Shown in pieces: positions 35,040 through 49,069 of a stretch of 64,000 nucleotides of DNA. Each line of letters begins with the position of its first letter. Positions within the stretch are counted from its first letter, which is position 1. The notes under the pieces are model-generated. The model was given only the letters and a program-made list of their open reading frames with translations. It did not search any database and was not told the origin of the DNA. The position numbers and the translations under genes were made by a program. This DNA is from Dermatophagoides farinae (taxonomy: Eukaryota > Arthropoda > Arachnida > Sarcoptiformes > Pyroglyphidae). The stretch is taken from assembly GCF_024713945.1 (NCBI RefSeq), contig NC_134680.1, positions 1,946,001-2,010,000 of the forward strand. The letters run 5' to 3'.

Positions 35040-35738
35040 AATACAGAATAGAAAAAACGAAATAAAAATTTAGCAATAACCTAACAAATTCTTTCTCGTT
35101 TTTTTGTCTGTTCATCAAGTCTTCTCTCTCTCTGTGTGTGTGTTTTTTTTTGTGTTCATAGTTTTTCAACGAGCTTCTTCCTAAATATTTCTATCCAAGA
35201 ATATTCTTCGTATCAGTGTCTGTGTGTGTTTGTGTATTTTTGCTTACACTGTGTGTGTGTGTTTGGTGTGACGTGTGTGTGTGTGTGTGTGTGTGTGGTG
35301 TTCTTGGTTTCGGTCTCTCTTTCCGTGTCTCTGTGTGTGTGTGTGTGTCAGTAAGTACAGTGGAAAAAGGAAAGAAAAACGAAAATTCTTTGGTGACCTA
35401 AAGACAGCAACCCGAAAACACATTTGACACACAATCAAACACACACACATTTGAACTGAATTGAGCATCCAATCATTATATCATCATCATTATCGATCGA
35501 TACATTTTAATCATCAAATTTTGTTATAAATTTGTTTGATCTAATTGTGTCTCAAGTGTTTGTTTTTGTTTTTGTATGATTTGTATCATCCAGAATTCAA
35601 CATCATCATTAGAATATCAACAAAATACCAACGATCAAATTATAATTTGAATTTCTTCATTTTTCTTCTTTTGTTTCATCATCCATATTGGTCAACATTA
35701 ATTGAAGAAATTGTCGAAAAATAAATAAATAAACAAAA

Positions 35739-38700
35739 ATGGCCAAAGTAAACGTAAGTTTCCAGTTATTATTACTATTTTGTTTCTTTAGAATCCCGAA
35801 TTATTAGTGTTTTTTTATTTCCGGAATTTTGTTTGTTGTGTCAAGAAAAACACAAATTTTACCGCCTACACTAACACACAAACACGCTCACGCACCTATA
35901 GTTACATGAGATTATTTTTGAAATTTTGATTCTTCACATCATTAATTTGAACTTCTCCGATTTATTTAATTGAATTTGACATTTTCTGTTTAAAAAAACT
36001 ATGAATTTTGCTTTGTATTGAATTCGTTGTCAACAATTTTTTTATACTAAAAATTGATTCTAACAGATTTTCCTACTCACTCAGTTGATTCATCAATAAT
36101 AATGGTGTTATGATGTTCAGTGTGTTTTTTTCTTAATATTTGTTTTTGGTTTTTTTTTTTGGAACAAAGTTTCTTCTCAAATTTCAATTTCAACAAACAA
36201 ACAACAAACCAGCAACAAAAAATTCTCTTAATACTTTTGTTTTTGTAAGAATTTTAAGACAAATACATATAATGAAAAAATTCCATTATGGATCGTTTAA
36301 AGCCACTTTATTTGTTTGTCTGGTGATGTTCCGGTTATTTTCGATCGATTTTGGCTCTTGAAAACACTTTTTTTTGTCATTTGTTTGTATGTTTTAATCT
36401 AAACAAACCAACCAACCAACCAACCACTAACATCATTTTCTTTTATTGGATTCAGTCATTGTAAACAATCGTTGATTGATTGCATTAATTTTGTTTTGTT
36501 ACCATTTAGAAGAATTGCTCATACAAACAAACAAACAGACATTTTTATCCATCCACCATTATCATCATCATATGGAAATGGCATTTGACATTTATAACAT
36601 TTTGCACTGAGCATCATATTCAACCTAGTAAAACAAATGCCGACAATTTGATTATGTGGGAAATCAACAATTTTTTTCCAATTTATTTTATTTTTTGATC
36701 TCATTCATTCATTCATTCATTTTTTTAATTATCGCCTAATTATAAATTTATCATCACAACCAGAGGAAAACGTTGATCACTTTTATATATCTTTTGATTT
36801 ACTTAATGATTTGTAATGATTTTTGAAATCATTGAATGAATGAATGATCTTTGTATATGTGTGTATGGTTTGTCGTCGTCGTAGTCTTTTTTTTGTCAAA
36901 ATGTGAAAATTTCCAACAATTGTAAATAGAATTTGGTTGTTGTTTTTTCTAGTCTTTGAATTTCCGATTTTTTTTTCTCATTGCTTTGCCGACGGCACGG
37001 ATTGATTTGACACATTTTTTTCCCATTGTATTTCTAAGATTTTTTTTTGTTGATTTTATTTGTCTCCGGATTATATATGTATGAAATGCGTGATTTGATT
37101 CGAAAATCGTAAAAGTTTTCATTCTTTGTCTTTTTTTTTTTGTTTTTGTTTTCGTTGTTCACTCTGTCATGTTTATATATGGAGGAATTTTTCGTTTTTG
37201 GAAATTTTGAAAAATTGAAACACGATGAAACAAAATCCGATCATGATTATGATCAAAATCATCGTTCATTTCACAATTTTGATGAAAAAATTCTTCTGAT
37301 TTTCGTTTGTTTGTTTGTTTGTTTGTGGATGTGATTTGAAATCAAAATATTAATGAATAATTTTTGTTAATAAGATTGTCATTCATTTATATATAGGAAT
37401 TACGTTTATTGATAGAAATTCATTATTATTGTTGGAAATGAAATGATTTCGAAATTCTTTCCTCATTAATTTTAGATTCTTGGCCTATAGCCATAGGCAG
37501 CAAGCAACCGATTCATTATGATTAAAATTCTGATTCATTGTCATCTTATTGATTACAATTTATGAAATGAAATAAGAATCGCTCACGTAATCCATTGATC
37601 TGATAATTAAAATAAGTTTTATCAATTTTTTTTGTATGTTTGATTTGATTTAATCGAGACAAAAAAAAATTAATTCGATTCCAAAAATATCCCAAATTGT
37701 CAAAGCTTCAATTGAGAATTTAATTTGTGTGTGTGTGTGTATGCGGATACAATTCTTTCAATCATTTATAATTCTCAATTTTGAATCATGCGAATTGAAT
37801 TGATCATTTCAATAGTTGTCAAGGTTTTTTTCTCTTTTGTTCAAATAACCACTTTGTATATCAATCATCAATGATTATTATCACAAGCAATTCAATTCAA
37901 TTTGTTTCTTATTCGATTCAATCATGCATATCTCCTTGTCCAATTTGTTTCTCTCTTTCTAGTTTTTATAATAAAATGATTTTGAAATTTTGCCATTTTC
38001 AAAAAAAAAAAACTTTAATCACCTTGATTCTCACATTGTTCATGTTGTTGTATTCAGAAACAATGATGATGATGATGATGATGATGGTGAGAAACATGGA
38101 TGATGATTATCGGTTGTCAAAAGTTTCACTTATATATAATGGTTCATTATACATGTCAATGATTATCGTCATAAACATTATAATAATGACATTTGTATTA
38201 TCATGTTATTATTATTTAGTTGTAGTGTTTTTTTTCAAAATTGCAACATTGTGACTGGAATAACAAAATAATCAAGAATTTAGCCATTTTGGAACATTTA
38301 AATAGTGAATACACACCCATTATGTTTGTTGTTTTGCATTTTTCAATGTTTTTTTTTTATTCCAAGTCTATTTTTTTTTTGTTTTGTTTGATTCTCATTA
38401 AACATTTAAATGAATACTAGTTAAAAAAAATGTGCATCCAACAATACAATGATGTATATGTATAAACAATTATCATCATCATCATCATCATCATCACAAT
38501 GATGATGATAATTAAATGAAAATATGAATTTCTTAATCACATATCTTTTATGCAAAAAATATAAATATAATTTAATAAAAACCGAACCGGCTCTTTCTCT
38601 CTCTCTCGCTCTAAAGGAACGTTTGAATTGATGATAAAAATGTCTTTCTTTTTTTTCCAAATGTCAATTCTTGTTTGTTGCAAGCATTTGATCGAAATTT

Positions 38701-41700
38701 ATTTTTAGCTTTTACGATGTATATTTAAAAAAAAATCCTACTTACTATAATAATTTGAGATCATCTTGATTTGGTATTTTATTCTGAAATCCAAAAAATA
38801 TAAAAAAAATAAAATGAAAAAAGACTAAATTTAGATTTTTGTTTTCATAACAATACAAAAAAAAACCTACATTGAATTAGGCTAAACAAGACCTAGATAC
38901 ACTGAAATAATGATGACGAATATATTTATTTATTTATTCATTACATACGTAAAGAATGCCTTTGAATTGCTCGGAATTGGTTAGAATACACATATGTTTT
39001 GTTGATTCAATGTCTTTATTTTGTTTGGTTTGGTTTGGTTTGGTTTGTATAAATATTATTACAAACAACAATTGTGTGATAAATCCATACATTGGAAAAG
39101 AGAAAGAGGGTTAAGTTTAGATTAGGCTTATTAGGCCACACAATTGGAATTTCGGTGCATACAATAGAAAAAAAAATAAAGAATTATTACAAAGCATAAA
39201 CATCAGTTTCAAGAATTTTTTTTTATAATATTTGAATTATGATTGATGAATAATAAGAATTGAATATGATGATGATAATCATTAACGATGATAAATGAAA
39301 AAAGAAACAATCATTTGACAGTTTGTTTGTTCAGTTATCACAGTACATAATGATGATCATCGATATGTTCTTGAATGGCAATTTTTTTTTTGTTCGCTTT
39401 TAGCTATGCGTTTGCCAATCATTGAAATGGTGATTTTTTTCTGCCATTCAATACGATAATGATAATGAATTTGTTTTTGATATTTCAATATTTTTTTTTG
39501 TTTAAGTTTTAAAGTTTTTTTTTCAATTCGGTTTGAATTTTCTTGAAACTTTTTCCTTTTAATTTTTCTTTCGTTCAGTTTCTGTTGAATTTTTTTTTCC
39601 AATGTTTATAATTAACACAAATTTTGCCCGTAAGGTGTGTGTTAAAAAAAAATGTAGAAGAAATGTTTCCAATTTTTTTTTTTAACCTTTAGTCTTTTGG
39701 TTATGATACTTTTTCATTCTGGATTTTTCTATATATTCCATATCAAATTCATTCATCCAATAATAATAACAACCATGAAACAAAAAAAATTTCATAATGG
39801 GAATATATATCTATAATAACAACAAAATGAAATTCTGAATGTCAAACAAAAATAACCCCTTAACAGCTGGATGAAACACCACAAGATGGCAGCTCTATCA
39901 GACGACAGTGTTTTATTTAACTTTGACATTCAATTTCTCTTTGTTTGAATTTGGTAGACAAAAAAAAAAATCTTTTCCATTTTGATTTGATTTCATTTGA
40001 TTGATTGATTGATTGATTGATCGATTTATTATTCACATGAATGAATAAATAAATGAATGTGATTAACATGACACATATGTGAATCTGGTTACACATGATC
40101 TGCTTACTCGAATAGTTGACATTCTACGTAACACTTCGATATATTCACGATTCAATTGAATTTCAATTTGATTCAATTTGAAATGCGTTCTCTAAAACCA
40201 GTGTTGACATTTGGTTAACGAATTAAGCACACACATACACTTTGATAGTAATTTCAATGAATGAACGAATCAAACGAAATGGAACGAACTGTAACGACAA
40301 CAGCCCGAAAAAAAAGACTGTCAGAAAAATACTGCACAAATGAAATGATCCAAGACGTGTAAAGAAAATGTAAAGAAAAAATTCAATAATCGTAAAAACA
40401 GACAGACAGACAGCCAAAAAGATCCAGATGAAACAAAACAAAAAAAAAGCTGGAAATAAAATTGAAAATGGCACAACTGGAAATAACATTAAATTATGAT
40501 CATCATCGTCATCGTCATCGTCATTATGATTATTATGCAAACAAATAATGTGGCACACACACACAAGTCTGGGCAAGATGATGATGATGATGATGGGTCG
40601 ACTTTTTTTTCTATGAAATTATTTAAATTATTTTTTCACTTAAAGAACGAATTTTGCGCCACCATATTCTTTTCGCATTTTTGGTTGAATGAATTTCACA
40701 TTCTGAATCGCTTTTTTTCATTGTTTATTTTCTGTCAAATTCGTTTCGTTTTTTTTTTGTTGTTGTTTTGTTTTGTTTGTTATTGTTATTAATTTTTTTT
40801 TCTCTTTCACGTTTGATTATCTAACGGTTTTTGTTGTGATGATTTTTTTTCCCAATATTTTTCTGTTTAAAGCTTTCTTTGAAAATGTTGTGTTTCTCTA
40901 AGATTTGATGATGAAAAACGATGGAAAAAAGTCTACATTTTTTTTTTGTTGTTGTTTTACGCCAATTCTTTTTGGATTTTCTCTATAAAACAATGCGGGT
41001 AAAATAATTTGAAGCAGTTCATTATAAATCTGTTTTTACCTTTTGTTAAAGAATGCTGATTGTGTTTACTGAGTAAATTCTGTTGTTATTTATTTAGATT
41101 ATTCAAACATTTTTGTCATTTGTTTGTTCGTTTGTTTGGACAATTAATAATGTCAACCTTTGATATTTTCTTCAATAATAATGACTGTATTTCTGAGAAA
41201 TATATAAAAAAACCGTCATGTGAAAGTTTTGCATTATTAGGCAAGCATAGAGGAATTATTATTTTTTTTACGTTGTTTGTTATTGTAGTTGATGATTTAA
41301 CTATATGAATTATTTGTTATCATTTTTTTTCTTTGTGTGTGTGTGTGTAGGAAAATTCATTTTTTCTATTCATCCATGAAATGAAATCAAAAGAATTCAC
41401 GAATCCTTTCTTAGATGCACACACAGACACAATGCTGTATATTCAGATATTCATTCTATTCATCCATTCAATTAATTTATTCATTCGAATCTTTCTTGTT
41501 CATCATCGTATTACAAAAGAACTTTAAATTATTATTGACTATAGCGAAAAAAATCAAAATAAATCGTGTGTGTGTGTGTGTATAGATTCAAGAATCGTTT
41601 GATAAAAAACTGTTTTTGCTGTGAATTTTTGTCTAGAATTTTCCTGAATTCATTCATTGTCTATCGATTGTTGTTGTTTGCCAAGTTTGTTTGTGTTTAA

Positions 41701-44700
41701 GCTTCTAAGAAATTGATATTCATAGCCTTAAGAATCTAAATTTTTAGTTATCTTTCATATTTTACCATATTCAAAAAGAAAAAATGTAAAAATTAATCAT
41801 ATGGACCATTCCAATGGAAATAAAACAAACAAATACAAACATACCTCAATCAGCGAAAAAAAAGCTAGCCTAACTGAATTGTTCAATCAATCAATCAATC
41901 ATGATGCTTTGGATTTTCTCTGTAATTGTTTCGCAACAACAATCCATGATTCGATTGGATCGAAATGAATTCAGAGAATATTCTATGAGCACTATTATTA
42001 TTGGCTGATCTTTTTTTTCATTTCACCAAGAATCAAAGTTATTTCTTCTCATTATTTTTTCTTTACATTTTGTTTATTCTATGGCTTATTATTATTTATT
42101 CTTTTCAGGTTCTTTGTAATAGTAGTTATACTATTTATTTTGGTTGCTCTTTCTTTTCTTATATTTTTTGCCATTGTTTCCGCTTTGTTGTTATGTTATG
42201 TTCGTTCGTTATTCATATTTCCTTCTTTTTTTTTGCTTTTGACGAGAATTTTCTTTTTCTAAGAAATTCTTTCATTGGTAATTTTGCTGTTGTTGTTGTT
42301 GTTGTTATCATTATTATTGCAGTTGTGAATCATCCTAGTTATTATCATTTTGTGCTTTATTGTCGTAAATCATTTTATTTCATTGCATAGCTATGAAAGA
42401 AAATCATAATTCATAATGAGAAAAAGGCTAAAATTTTGAATGTCGGTTATTTATATCCCCTAACATTTCATTATATTAATTGAAAGTTATGAAAAAAAAT
42501 TGACTTATTTTTCAAAAGAAGAAAAACTAATTTTCATTTTATCAACTCAACTTTAAAATAAAATTGAAATTTTTTAACAAAATAAAACTCATATATATTA
42601 CCTGCTACTGCTTCTGCTGCTGAATTAATTTTGAATGAATGAATGAATGAATGATACAAGCAACCGGATCCGGTTGAAATGATTTTTTTTCCTCAATGAT
42701 TTTCTCACTATTATCATAGTTTTGTTCTATATTTTGAAATGGTATATTTTGTACATTGTTTATTATTTTGTAGAATTTTTTAAACTTGAACAAAAATTAT
42801 TAATGAACTAAAATTATGCCAGGTAGTGTCATGATTTTTTTTTCTGATTGTTGCTACTCAGTATGTAGTGTGATTAGAGGACACCGGTGTCACACACACA
42901 CACACACACACACATATCTGTCTGTCTACCTAATATCAAATTATCCTTCCGTCCGTTGTTTGTCCGTCATGATCATTATCAGTGATATGAACTCGAAGAT
43001 TTTTATTTTTTTTTCTCATCTATGTTACTGTTTGGCAATCAATGACGATGATAATAATTACAATGATGATGATGACATTCATTTTTTAAAAATACTTTTT
43101 TTTTATCATTGAATATTTGAATTTTCAGTTCATTAATATTATGATAAATGTGATGTGATATATATTTAATATATTTCTTATTTTACTTGAATTTTTTTTT
43201 TGTCAATTATTCTTTGATTCTTTATGAGAATTTATAAATTGAAAATAATCTATTCTTATCAAGGTTATTCAAATACATATTGGATTATTGCTTCATGAAT
43301 ATATATATTAGACATAATTAGCTATAATAACTAGTAGCAGCAATATACAATTTATTAATGTTGTAGTAGTTTGTGTCCCTGGTTACAATATTCACATCCC
43401 CTACAAAAAAAAAATAAATAATGATGATAATAATAATAATTTTACTAGATCTATTGGCGTCCAGACATCAGTATCCAACGAATCAAATTTTTTTTTTCTG
43501 TTTTGTTTTTATTTAATGACACAATTTGACATCGAACAAGATCAGTGAGATGAGAAACAAAAATTATTGCTACTCTAATTTCTTTCAGTGTTTTTTTTTG
43601 TCATGTCATTCTCTTTTTGTTTGTTCAACACAAATGTATATATGGATTACTGAACAATCAATCTATGAACGGCGGATATGGAATTGGATGAACGAAAAAA
43701 AAATAAAATTCAATTCACCATAATAAATAACGGTAAAAACAGTTTATCGTTTCAATCAATCAAATCCAGTAGCATCATCATAATGAATAAGTTGCTGTAG
43801 TAGTAGCATCAGTATATTTTACACTTTTTTTCGATTTAAACACAAGCCAATGCAATGTTTCTATATATGTGAATATGTGTAACCATGTCTAATGAAGAAA
43901 AATTGATAAACTGAATGGATGTATTTTAATAATAACTATATTCTATGATCTGTAATAATTTCATGCCAATACACGAATCCATAAGCATGATGATAATCAG
44001 AACTAATAATTTCTGAAACATACACGCACACATACACACGCACACAGCTAGAAATTGAATGAAAAAAAAAATTAAAAACGGGATATCACAATATAACGGG
44101 AAGGATGTATATGTGTGGGGAGAGGGGTGGAAATGAATGTTTTATTTTGGTTACTGCTTCGTTATTACTGTAAAATGCATCTATGAATTATCATTTTTTT
44201 TCGCCACTATCATCATCATCATCATCATCATCATCGTCATCGTCATGATCGATTCGAATTTTGGTCGATATAAAAACGATGATGGTTTGAGAATATGATC
44301 TCGAACACTTGTTGTTGTTGTCATCATCGTCATCTGTAGGTGTGTGTGTGTGTTTTTTTGATGTGTTTACTGTTTGTTTTTCATTAATCTGTGTTTGTGT
44401 TTTAAATGTTTTTTTTTTAATATTCACATAGCTTGCAAATGATGATAATTCCTACATTTGATAATGTTAATGCCATTATTAGTTTGTAATCAACCAATCC
44501 TATATATTTCAGCCTAATAATAATAATAATATTTATATATACAAAACAACACACACACGCACAGAGGAATCGTGTGTCCTGTGAATAAAAAAAAAATTCA
44601 AAAACCGTTTGTATTAACTCTATTTACCATAACAATAACCATATACACAGTAGTTAATGATAAGCATTGAAAAATTTGCTAACAAAAAAAAAAAAAAAAC

Positions 44701-47700
44701 AAAAGCATTCGTGATCCATATTCATTTTTTTTTCTATAGCCATAACTATTTAATCATTTCATTTCATTTTTGGTTGCCATACACAAACTTGTGTTCTATA
44801 TATATTAAGTAACATTTGAAATAATAAAATCAATAAATAGCTTATTAGCTAATAAAAAAAAATTTTTTTTTGATTATTATACTGTTACTCTATAAAACTT
44901 TTTTACCAGGTAACCTAAGCAAAACGATTGGTAAACCTTATTGTGTTATTTTCAAAATATCTATCTAACCATAATAGAGTAACAATGTGATGATAATAAA
45001 TGTCATCTCTAATATATTAATCATTTCAGGTCAATCTTATAATTAAATAATAATAAAGAAAATTTAAAATTCAAATTGTAATTGAAATGACAGATTAATT
45101 TCTCTTATTTTATTGTCAAAACTTTTTTTTTGTATTTTTTCACTTATATTTTCACTTCTAATTGAATTTATTTCTATCTTTGTTTTTGAATATAGCGTTC
45201 GATTGAATTTTTTTTTTTGTGCGAAAAGAAAAACAAAGTGTGTGTGTGTGCCTGTGTTTGTGTGTGTGTGTGTGTGTGTGTGAATCCAATAATTTTGGAT
45301 CGATTCAACATATATCCAAATATTTATTCTTATTCTTGTTAGTAGAGAACTCAACTAAAAATCCGCCAAAATCTACAGCATCTTTTCATATTTTTTTTTA
45401 TGTCTTGATTGTTCCGTTATTTGTTTTCATTATTGTGATAGAGCAAAATTCAAAAAATAATCATTCAAAATGGTAATTTTTCTTAATTTAGCTTTTATTC
45501 GGGATTCAAAGTTTTTTCTTTAAAGCTTTTTTCTATTTTTAAATTGATATTAATTTTTTTTTTACTGTTTTTTCATCAATAACAGGGAAATAAATCCTCA
45601 AAAAAGGATACGAATCTCGATGAATTGAAACAGGAAGTGTCGATGGACGAACATCGTATCAGTTTGGGTGAACTGTACAGTCGTCTAGGCACACATCCTG
45701 ATCATGGCCTTACACCATCCCGAGCCAAGGAAGTACTATTACGTGACGGTCCAAATGCATTGACACCGCCAAAGACAACACCAGAATGGGTAAAATTCTG
45801 TAAACAATTATTCGGTGGTTTCGCATTACTGCTATGGATCGGTGCTTTCCTTTGTTTCTTCGCCTATGCAATTCAATCAACGTCTGAAGAAGAACCGGCA
45901 CCGGATAATCTTTATCTTGGTATTGTATTGGCCGTTGTCGTCATTATTACCGGTATTTTCTCCTATTATCAGGAGTCAAAATCATCGGCCATTATGGAAT
46001 CATTCAAATCATTGGTGCCACAATATGCAACGGTTGTTCGTGAAGGACAGAAACATACAATACCGGCCGAAGAAGTTGTTGTCGGTGATGTTGTTGAAGT
46101 GAAAGGTGGTGATCGTATTCCGGCTGATATTCGTGTCTTCAAAAGTCATGGCTGTAAAGTAGATAATTCATCATTGACCGGTGAATCTGAACCACAAACA
46201 CGATCGCCCGAATTGACTAGTGACAATCCTTTGGAAACAAGAAATTTGGCTTTCTTTTCGACTAATTGTGTTGAAGGTGCCGCAACCGGTGTCGTCATCA
46301 ATACTGGTGATCGAACAATTATGGGTCGTATTGCTAATCTGGCTTCCGGTTTAGAAATGGGTGAAACACCAATCGCCAAGGAAATCGCTCATTTCATCCA
46401 TATTATTACCGGTGTGGCTGTATTTTTGGGTGTAACATTCTTTATTATTGCATTTATTTTGGGTTATCATTGGTTGGATGCTGTCATCTTTTTAATCGGT
46501 ATTATTGTCGCTAATGTACCTGAAGGTTTATTGGCTACCGTAACAGTATGTTTAACATTGACCGCTAAACGTATGGCAAGTAAAAATTGTTTGGTTAAAA
46601 ATCTGGAAGCTGTCGAAACATTGGGTTCAACATCTACTATTTGTTCGGATAAAACCGGTACATTGACACAGAATCGTATGACCGTTGCTCACATGTGGTT
46701 CGATAATCATATTATTGAAGCTGATACTACTGAAGATCAAAGTGGTGTACAATATGATAAAAGTTCACCTGGATGGAAAGCATTATCACGAACAGCATCA
46801 TTATGTAGTCGTGCTGAATTCAAAGCTAATCAAGATAATATACCAATTTTGAAACGGTAATTGAATAATTATTTTTTTTACCGATTTCTTTACATGATTA
46901 ATTAATGAGAAATTTTTTTTCTTATTCACAGTGAATGTGCTGGTGATGCCTCGGAAAGCGCCATCCTTAAATGTATGGAAATTGCTTTGGGCAATGTAAT
47001 GGATTTTAGACGAAAAAATCAAAAAATTTGTGAAATTCCATTCAATTCGACCAACAAATATCATGTTACCATTCATGATTGTCCTGAAACTAAAAGCTAC
47101 TTGTTATGTATGAAAGGTGCACCGGAACGTATTTTGGACCGATGTAGTACTATTTTCATTAATGGTGAAGAAAAAGTATTGAATGATGAATTGAAAGATG
47201 CATTCAACACTGCTTATCTGGAATTGGGTGGTCTTGGTGAACGTGTTATCGGTTTCTGCGATCTAGCATTGCCATTGGATAAATTTCCAAAAGGATATCC
47301 ATTTGATGCTGATGAAGCTAATTTCCCATTGGATAATCTTCGTTTCTTAGGTTTAATCTCTATGATTGATCCGCCACGTGCGGCTGTGCCGGATGCTGTA
47401 GCTAAATGCCGTTCAGCTGGTATTAAAGTTATTATGGTTACTGGTGATCATCCTATCACTGCTAAAGCTATTGCTAAAGCTGTTGGAATTATTTCAGAAG
47501 GTAATTTATTGTTCGCTTGACTATTATGATCATAATTTTAATGGCATTTTTTTCTGTTTCTAAAAAGGTACCGAAACTGTTGAAGATATTGCCAATCGTT
47601 TGAACATCCCGGTTGAAAATGTTAATCCACGTGATGCTAAAGCAGCAGTTATTCATGGTCAAGAATTGAAAGATATGACATCGGAAGAAATCGATGAAGT

Positions 47701-49069
47701 ATTACGACATCATTCTGAAATCGTATTCGCTCGAACATCACCACAACAAAAATTGATTATTGTTGAAGGTTGTCAACGACAAGGTGCTATTGTAGCCGTA
47801 ACTGGTGATGGTGTCAATGATTCACCTGCATTGAAAAAAGCCGATATCGGGGTTGCTATGGGTATTGCTGGTTCTGATGTTTCGAAACAAGCTGCCGACA
47901 TGATATTGTTGGATGATAATTTCGCTTCAATCGTTACCGGTGTTGAAGAAGGTCGTTTGATTTTTGACAATCTTAAAAAATCGATTGCATACACATTGAC
48001 ATCAAATATTCCGGAAATTTCACCTTTCCTATTCTTTATCATCTTCAATACACCATTGCCATTGGGTACGGTCACTATTCTTTGCATCGATTTAGGTACC
48101 GACATGGTTCCCGCTATTTCACTTGCTTATGAACAGGTAATGTATTTCATTGTTTTTCATAATGGAACATGATCTAATGGATAATTCTAATTTTTGAAAA
48201 AATATTAAGGCTGAATCGGATATTATGAAACGACAACCACGTGATCCACAACATGATAAATTGGTAAATGAACGTCTTATTTCGGTATCATATGGCCAAA
48301 TCGGTATGATTCAAGCAGCTGCCGGTTTCTTCTCATATTTCGTCATTATGGCTGAACATGGTTTCTGGGGTTGGATGCTTTTCGGTTTACGTGAAAAATG
48401 GGATTCACAAGGTGTTAATGATCTTGAAGATGCTGCTGGTCAAGAATGGGTAATGTTTTTGTTTTGTGACACTGATCTCATCAATATTTTCAATATATAA
48501 AATTTATTTTAAAAAACAGACTTATCATGCCCGTAAAAAGTTGGAATACACTTGTCATACCGCTTTCTTTGTGGCCATCGTCGTTGTACAATGGGCCGAT
48601 TTGATTATCTGCAAAACACGAAGAAATTCACTTGTTCATCAAAAAATGAAGTAAGAAATGTTCAAGTTTCCTTTATTCTTTAACTCTAATACATTTTTAT
48701 CACCATTCTTTTCAATCTCAAAAAAAATAAATAAAGAAATCATGTGCTCAACTTTGGCCTTTGTTTCGAAACTGCATTGGCTGCTTTCCTTTCATACTGC
48801 CCAGGCATGCCTATCCTACTTCGACTATATCCTCTCAAGTAAGTGATCAAAAATAAGAAAAAAAAACAATAAATTTTTCATGAAAAAGCATTCTCACAAT
48901 CCTTATGAATTCAAATTAATTATCAATGTTTTCTACTTTTAAAAATAGATTTACCTGGTGGCTAGTGCCGATTCCATTCTCTTTATTGATTTTTGTCTAT
49001 GATGAAATTCGTCGTTTCATTTTACGTCGCAATCCAGGTGGTTGGGTCGAAAAAGAGACTTATTATTAG
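35739..49069 (+). CDS. Atpalpha: Na+/K+-ATPase catalytic alpha subunit, with two alternative first exons
   Basis: Exons: 35739-35753 (MAKVN), then 45586-46856, 46932-47500, 47568-48136, 48210-48449, 48520-48650, 48737-48838 and 48949-49069, all with GT-AG borders and consistent phases, giving 1005 residues. An alternative first exon, 45470-45472, encodes only Met and gives 1001 residues. This P-type ATPase of the plasma membrane exports 3 Na+ and imports 2 K+ per ATP. Visible motifs: [18 protein letters not shown] with the phosphorylated Asp360, [22 protein letters not shown] and [16 protein letters not shown]; the C-terminus ETYY is intact. In the first extracellular loop Gln102 and Asn113 match the residues of cardiac-glycoside-sensitive pumps. 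Introns in the main body are 60-110 bp, unlike the 9.8 kb first intron. Confidence 0.97.
35754..45469. other. 9.7 kb first intron of the Na+/K+-ATPase gene
   Basis: AT-rich with many simple repeats (CA at 42891-42914, TG at 45237-45281, GAT runs near 38062-38087, 38467-38494 and 44211-44235). I see no internal exon, nested gene or RNA gene. A block at 39858-39915 with CACAAGATGGCAGCTCTATC looks more complex than its surroundings and could be regulatory. Its last few hundred bases should hold the promoter for the Met-only first exon at 45470. Confidence 0.5.

Larger units (their letters stand above)
19413..35738. other. 16 kb gene-poor region upstream of the Na+/K+-ATPase
   Basis: I find no protein-coding exon with recognisable family motifs, no tRNA or rRNA. 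The content is AT-rich sequence with many CA/TG, CAA/TTG and GAT microsatellites (for example CA at 21930-21967, TG at 29132-29163 and 35265-35297). One local tandem duplication is listed separately. Open frames are driven by these repeats. It may contain 5' UTR exons and distal enhancers of the downstream gene. Confidence 0.5.
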
